Made by a program: the position numbers and the translations under genes
The notes under the pieces: model-generated
What the model was told of the DNA's origin: nothing
What the model saw: the letters and a program-made list of their open reading frames with translations, nothing else
The model's database searches: none
Shown: piece after piece, positions 5,713 through 9,760 of the stretch
How positions within the stretch are numbered: the stretch's first letter is position 1
How the letters are laid out: the number at the start of each line of letters is the position of its first letter
Source of the DNA: an uncultured Clostridia bacterium
GTDB taxonomy: Bacteria; Bacillota; Clostridia; Oscillospirales; Oscillospiraceae
DNA length: 9,760 nucleotides
Assembly (NCBI GenBank): GCA_945926565.1
Contig: CAMELY010000045.1
Coordinates: forward strand, 1 to 9,760
Direction: 5' to 3'

Positions 5713-8244
5713 TTACTCTCCAATGGATTCGGTGCGGATAATAAACTTGACCGAGCAGGGCAGAGCCTCATTGGAGCCGGAGAAGGAGGTGTATTCCCCT
5801 GCGTAGTCCTGAAGGGCGCGGAGCCGGTCCAGGAAGTCAGAGGCGTCGTCCTGGAACAGCTTGGAGAGTTCCCGGATACCATCCTCGTCAAACTCGGCCA
5901 TGCCGTCCATCAGCTCCTTGGCGCCGTCCAGCAGCTCCACCACGCCGTCAGTCAGGTCGCCGGTGCCGTCTTTGAGGGCGGAGGTGCCGTCCTTCAGAGA
6001 GGCGGTGCCCTCTTTCAGGGAGGCGGTACCCTCTTTCAGGGTGGAAGCGCCGTCCTTCAGGGTGGAAGCACCGCTGGCCAGGCTGGAGGAGCCGTCCTTC
6101 ACCTGGGTGCTGGCGTCGGCCAGAGCGCCGGAGCCCTCCGCCAGTTTCTTGGCGCCTGCCGTGGCGGTCTTGGTGCCGGCGGCCAGGGTGTCCTGGGCCT
6201 CCTTCAGAGCGCCCACGCCCTCCACCAGGGCCTTGCTGCTGCCCTCCATGGTGGTGAGACCGCCGATCATGGTGTTCAGGTTGCTGCCGTCGTTGCCGGA
6301 GATCATGGCGTCCACGCCGGCCTGAATCTGACCTGCGCCGTCCGCCAGCTGATTGCTGCCCTGAGCCAGCTGCTCCGCACCGGCGGCGGCGGAACCGGCC
6401 GCCTGCTGAATGGAATCCGCGCCGCCGGCAATCTGCTCCGCGGCCTTTTGGATGGAGCTCAGAGCGCTGTTGGCGGAGGAGAGGTCACTGTCCAGTTCCC
6501 CCAGCCCGTCGGCCACGCCGGAGATGTATTGGCTGCTGCCGGAGAGGTACTCCAGCGCGGTCTTGATGGCGGCCCGCTGGTCGTCGGTCAGACTTTCGTC
6601 CTGCAGCAGATCGTTCAGTTGACCGCTGGCCTTCTCGTTATAGCTCTTGGCGCCGGACAGTCCGCCGGAGGCGCTCTCCACCGCGTCAGGCAGCTGGCTG
6701 AGTCCATTTTGCACCATCTGAGCGGCCTCGTAGATGCCGGGGTTGTCGCTGCTGCCGCTCTTGGCGCCGCTGGAGATGGAGGCGGCTCCGGCCTGAATGC
6801 CCTTGGCGGCCTCGTAGATGCCGGGGTTGTCGCTGTCGCCGCTCTTCAGACCGGCGGAGACGCGCTGGGCGCCGGCCTGGATGGAAGCCGCACCCTCATA
6901 GATGCTCTGACCTTTGTCCCCCTTCAGCGCGGCCTTCATCAGGGCGGCGCCGTTTTTCAGCGCGGTCACCCCGTCGGGCAAGGGGATCACCTGGCTCTGG
7001 AGCTGGGCCAGACCGCTGTCAATGGCCTGAGCGCCGTCGTTGATGGAGACAAGGCCGGTGTGGAGGTCTTCCATATTGTCGGCAACAGTCCGGGCACCGG
7101 ACTCCAGCTGAACCGTGCCGTCCTTCAAGCTGGCTGCGCCATCGGAGAGCTGCTGAGCGCCGTCCTTCAGATCGGCCGCGCCCGCGTCCAGCTTGCTGGC
7201 CCCGTCGTCCAGATCGGCCGCGCCCTCGTCCAGCTTGTCAACGCCGTCGGCCAGCTCGTCGGTGCCGTCAGACAGCTCACCTACGCCGTCATACAGCTCC
7301 TGGGTGCCGTCCACCAGCTGGGTGGAGGCGTCGGTCAACTCCTCCATGGCGTCCTGCAGGTCGTCAAAGGTCTCCACATCGTCCAGATCCAGCTCCTCCA
7401 GCAGGCTGTTGGAGGCCACGGTGACGGTGGTCAGCAGAGAGAAGTCGTGAATGTCCGCCTCAATGGTGACTGACTCCGGCAGGTCGATGTCCACCGGCTT
7501 CCCGTCTGTGTCGGTCAGATCGTCCAGCCCCAGGCTCTCCTTGAGACCGGGCATGGCCATGCCCACCACGATGGACTGGTCGCCGGAGTTGATCACCTTG
7601 CCGTTGGTGACCTCCACCTGGGAGACTGTCTCATTGTCCAGCATGATGCCGGAGACCACCAGGAAGGGCTGATACAGGATGACTGTCTTGCCGTTCACCG
7701 TCCGCTGGGCGGCGGTGTTGTTCACATAGGTGAAGGTCATGGCCAGGTGTCCGCTGGCTCCGTCCAGCTGCTCCGGGGTGACTGTCTGACCGTCCAGCTG
7801 ATAGGACACGGAAACCTGGATGGGCAGCTCCTGGCTGGAGGTGCCCTGGTAATAGATGTCGCTGCCCGATGCCTGCCAGGTTAGGGTGCCGTCGCTGCCG
7901 GCGGTGTAGGTCTCGTCGCCCTTGACATTCTGGATGTCGGACAGGTTGGAGCGGTCGGTGAGGGTGTCCGCCTCCTCCGGGTTTTTCAGCCAGGCGCTGA
8001 CGATGGTCTTGGTGGGACTGCCGTTGGCGTCGGCGATGACGTAGACGGTCTCCTCCTTGCCCTGTTCGCTGCCGTGGGTGTGCATCAGGGAGGAGGCGGC
8101 CTCGGCGATGGCGTCCGTCTCCGCGGTGGAGACCTGGGGCTCCTGACTGGCCTGGGGATCCGCTGCGCCGCAGCCGGCCAGGCAGCTCACCAGCATGCCG
8201 GCGGTGAGAGACAGGGCAATGATACGCTTGAAACTGGATCTCAT
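5713..8244 (-). CDS. Large lipoprotein with Leu-x-x-Gly heptad repeats, MMPL partner
   Basis: The 843-residue protein starts with a charged region, a hydrophobic stretch and a lipobox Leu22-Ala-Gly-Cys25, so it should be lipid-anchored on the outer face of the membrane. Residues 26 to about 295 form a mixed region with beta-like segments and no family I recognise. From about 300 to 785 it is mainly heptads of the form x-x-x-L-x-x-G (for example ASTLKDG), as in YhgE/Pip-type proteins. They should make a very long helical or coiled-coil rod. At 464-510 there are two near-identical 28-residue units. The C-terminus (790-843) is not hydrophobic, so, unlike YhgE/Pip, there are no terminal membrane helices. 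GGAGGA (8251-8256) lies 6 bases before the ATG, in the 15-bp gap after the transporter gene, so the two are surely an operon. Its role is unknown; a transporter-associated extracellular stalk is my inference. Confidence 0.85.
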   Translation of the reverse strand: MRSSFKRIIALSLTAGMLVSCLAGCGAADPQASQEPQVSTAETDAIAEAASSLMHTHGSEQGKEETVYVIADANGSPTKTIVSAWLKNPEEADTLTDRSNLSDIQNVKGDETYTAGSDGTLTWQASGSDIYYQGTSSQELPIQVSVSYQLDGQTVTPEQLDGASGHLAMTFTYVNNTAAQRTVNGKTVILYQPFLVVSGIMLDNETVSQVEVTNGKVINSGDQSIVVGMAMPGLKESLGLDDLTDTDGKPVDIDLPESVTIEADIHDFSLLTTVTVASNSLLEELDLDDVETFDDLQDAMEELTDASTQLVDGTQELYDGVGELSDGTDELADGVDKLDEGAADLDDGASKLDAGAADLKDGAQQLSDGAASLKDGTVQLESGARTVADNMEDLHTGLVSINDGAQAIDSGLAQLQSQVIPLPDGVTALKNGAALMKAALKGDKGQSIYEGAASIQAGAQRVSAGLKSGDSDNPGIYEAAKGIQAGAASISSGAKSGSSDNPGIYEAAQMVQNGLSQLPDAVESASGGLSGAKSYNEKASGQLNDLLQDESLTDDQRAAIKTALEYLSGSSQYISGVADGLGELDSDLSSANSALSSIQKAAEQIAGGADSIQQAAGSAAAGAEQLAQGSNQLADGAGQIQAGVDAMISGNDGSNLNTMIGGLTTMEGSSKALVEGVGALKEAQDTLAAGTKTATAGAKKLAEGSGALADASTQVKDGSSSLASGASTLKDGASTLKEGTASLKEGTASLKDGTSALKDGTGDLTDGVVELLDGAKELMDGMAEFDEDGIRELSKLFQDDASDFLDRLRALQDYAGEYTSFSGSNEALPCSVKFIIRTESIGE
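5892..7347 (-). repeat. Heptad-repeat region coding for Leu-x-x-Gly units
   Basis: The coding DNA is built from 21-base units, each giving a seven-residue x-x-x-L-x-x-G block. The most regular runs are residues 304-380 (about 7107-7335) and 714-781 (about 5904-6105), where neighbouring units such as TASLKEG are almost identical. The periodicity explains the long false open frames on the opposite strand. Confidence 0.85.
6722..6835 (-). repeat. Two-copy 84-base direct repeat (28 residues) in the lipoprotein gene
   Basis: A 30-base block starting at 6722 recurs exactly at 6806, an offset of 84 bases or four heptads. The encoded unit contains SSDNPGIYEAA in one copy and DSDNPGIYEAA in the other, and a weaker third unit (KGQSIYEGAASIQAG) lies just N-terminal. 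It suggests local duplication of a four-heptad block. Confidence 0.85.
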
Positions 8245-8259
8245 ATCAATTCCTCCAAT

Positions 8260-9760
8260 TTAATGGGTTTCGGATTTGGTTTTAGCCTTGACGCCCCAGC
8301 TGGTGCGATGGATCAGCCCATCGCAGAGCAGGTACAGGGAGGGCAGAAGCAGCAACACCACCGCCATGCTGATCAGGGCGCCCCGGGCCATCAAGGTGCA
8401 CAGCGAACCGATCAGATCCACGTCTGAGTAGAGGCCCACGCCGATGGTGGCGGCGAAGAAGCCCAGGGCGCTGGTGAGAATGGAGGGGATGGAGGCGGAG
8501 AGGGCCACCGTGGCGGCCTCGGTCTTCTCCTTGCCCCGGGAGCGCTCCAGCTGATAGCGGTTGGTCATCAGGATGGCGTAGTCCACGGTGGCGCCCAGCT
8601 GGATGGTGCCGATGACGATGGAGGCGATAAAGGGCAGGGTGGCGTTGGTGTAATAGGAGAGGCTCATATTGATGTAGATGGCCAGCTCAATGACCAGCAC
8701 CAGCAGCACCGGCAGGGACACCGAGCGCAGCACCAGCAGAATGATCAGGAAGATGGCGCCGATGGAGACCGCGCTGACCACCTGGAAATCGTGGTCGGTG
8801 ATGGTGATCAGATCCCGGGTGCAGGGGGCCTCGCCGATCAGCATGCCGGAGGGGTCGTACTCCTTGAGAATATTGCCCAGCACCTCCACCTGCTGATTCA
8901 CCTCGTCGGTGGCCACCTTGTATTCCGAGCTGATCAGCATCAGCTGCCGGCCGCCGCTCTCCAGCGCACCGACCATCGCCTCCGGCAAAAAGTCCTTGGG
9001 GATACGGTAGCCGATCAGAGAATCAGTGGCCAAGGCGAACTGGACGCCGTCCACCTGCTCCATCTCATTCAGCATGGCCTTGGTCTCCTTGGGGGAGAGC
9101 TGGTCGTCTGCCAGAATGAGATGGATGGTGCTCATGTCGAACTTGTCAGAGAGCTCGGCGTTGGCCTGGACGCTGGGCAGGTAGTCCGGCAGGCTGGAGT
9201 CCAGATTATAGTAGACGTTGACATTGCTGTAGCCGTAGATGGCGGGGATCCAGCACAGCAGCAGGATCACGGCCAGCACCTTGTGGTGTTTGATAATAAA
9301 GGAAGAGAGCTTGTCGCAGTTGAGGGTGAGGGGCTTGTGGCTGGTCTTCTGAATGGCCTTATCAAAGACCAGCATCAGAGAGGGCAGCACGGTGACGCAG
9401 CAGATGACGCCCAAAACCACGCCCTTGGCCATGACAATGCCCAGATCCATGCCCAGCGTAAAGGTCATAAAGCACAGGGCGATGAAGCCTGCCACCGTGG
9501 TGAGAGAGGAGCCCGCCACCGAGGTGATGGTCATAGCAATGGCTCGGGCCATGGCCTCTTCCTTGTCCGGATGGAGCAGCCGCTGCTCTTTGTAGCTGTT
9601 CCAGAGGAAGATGGAGTAGTCCATGGTGACACCCAGCTGCAGCACCGCCGCCAGAGCCATGGTGATGAATGAGATCTCCCCCTGGATGATGTTGCTGCCC
9701 AGATTGTAGATAATGGCCAGGCCGATGTTGAGCATGAACAGCACCGGTGCCATCCAGGAG
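8260..9760 (-). CDS. MMPL/RND-superfamily transporter, C-terminal part (5' end outside window)
   Basis: MMPL proteins are RND-type, proton-driven transporters of lipids or lipophilic compounds in the cytoplasmic membrane. About 500 residues are visible; the frame is open to the right edge with Ser-Trp codons before the first visible Met, so the N-terminus lies beyond. Two repeated membrane blocks are seen, each with the family's helix motif: GVTMDYSIFLWNSY and, 346 residues later, GATVDYAILMTNRY. The Asp-Tyr pairs are where MmpL3-type proteins relay protons. Between the blocks is an extracellular domain (about residues 175-320 of the visible part, NVYYNLDSSLPDYLPS onward). Both blocks end in the typical VLPSLMLVFD and LLPSLYLLCD. 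The protein ends in a short basic cytoplasmic tail. Its stop is 15 bp before the lipoprotein ATG. The substrate cannot be read from the sequence. Confidence 0.92.
   Translation of the reverse strand, partial: SWMAPVLFMLNIGLAIIYNLGSNIIQGEISFITMALAAVLQLGVTMDYSIFLWNSYKEQRLLHPDKEEAMARAIAMTITSVAGSSLTTVAGFIALCFMTFTLGMDLGIVMAKGVVLGVICCVTVLPSLMLVFDKAIQKTSHKPLTLNCDKLSSFIIKHHKVLAVILLLCWIPAIYGYSNVNVYYNLDSSLPDYLPSVQANAELSDKFDMSTIHLILADDQLSPKETKAMLNEMEQVDGVQFALATDSLIGYRIPKDFLPEAMVGALESGGRQLMLISSEYKVATDEVNQQVEVLGNILKEYDPSGMLIGEAPCTRDLITITDHDFQVVSAVSIGAIFLIILLVLRSVSLPVLLVLVIELAIYINMSLSYYTNATLPFIASIVIGTIQLGATVDYAILMTNRYQLERSRGKEKTEAATVALSASIPSILTSALGFFAATIGVGLYSDVDLIGSLCTLMARGALISMAVVLLLLPSLYLLCDGLIHRTSWGVKAKTKSETH

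Noticed and set aside
5892..7347. CRISPR array or tandem-repeat locus
   Set aside because: The repeats are in frame, vary between units, have no unique spacers and encode regular heptads inside one long gene.
6448..7473. Plus-strand open frame of 341 codons opposite the lipoprotein, with a repetitive Gly/Val/Leu product
   Set aside because: It is the mirror of the 21-base heptad repeats, whose periodic composition keeps the opposite frame free of stops. It shows no independent coding evidence.
8791..9672. Plus-strand open frame of 293 codons opposite the MMPL gene
   Set aside because: The product is His/Gln/Gly-rich and the sense strand encodes a clear transporter over the whole stretch.

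Overview
The window is GC-rich bacterial DNA with tightly packed genes, strong GGAGG-type ribosome binding sites, classic rho-independent terminators and Bacillota-type protein families (TetR/MATE pair, ArsR/ArsP/ArsC cluster, stand-alone ComF, MMPL plus heptad-repeat lipoprotein). The best guess is a gut-type Clostridia/Oscillospiraceae chromosome, something like the Flavonifractor or Lawsonibacter group. That placement rests on composition and gene style, not on a marker gene. No plasmid, phage or insertion-sequence gene is visible.

Left part (1-2655). The C-terminal part of a GNAT acetyltransferase runs in from the left edge and ends at a good terminator. A TetR regulator follows, preceded by a perfect 12-bp palindrome, and then a MATE multidrug exporter gene only 1 bp downstream. 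The MATE gene has lost one base near 2129. Both halves of the protein are well preserved on either side, so the lesion is either very recent or a sequencing/assembly error.

Middle part (2683-4877). This is an arsenic-resistance cluster: arsR, a terminator, an ArsP/DUF318 permease, a small thioredoxin-like protein and a low-molecular-weight-phosphatase-type arsenate reductase. The arsR promoter (TTGACA, 17 bp, TAAGAT) is bracketed by two 16-bp operator-like sites exactly 32 bp apart. A third site with the same 6-4-6 layout lies just in front of the permease gene. The simplest model is that ArsR controls both arsR and the three downstream genes. No Acr3, ArsB or ArsA is present, so if ArsC makes arsenite, the exporter must be ArsP or lie elsewhere.

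Right part (4884-9760, minus strand). A ComF-type phosphoribosyltransferase gene, convergent with arsC, has a near-consensus promoter. Upstream of it, after a long hairpin terminator, is a two-gene operon: an MMPL/RND-type transporter (5' end outside the window) followed 15 bp later by an 843-residue lipoprotein made largely of Leu-x-x-Gly heptad repeats. This transporter plus tethered-coil pair is the least understood and most interesting unit here. It may be a surface-extended transport or envelope system, but its substrate cannot be read from the sequence.
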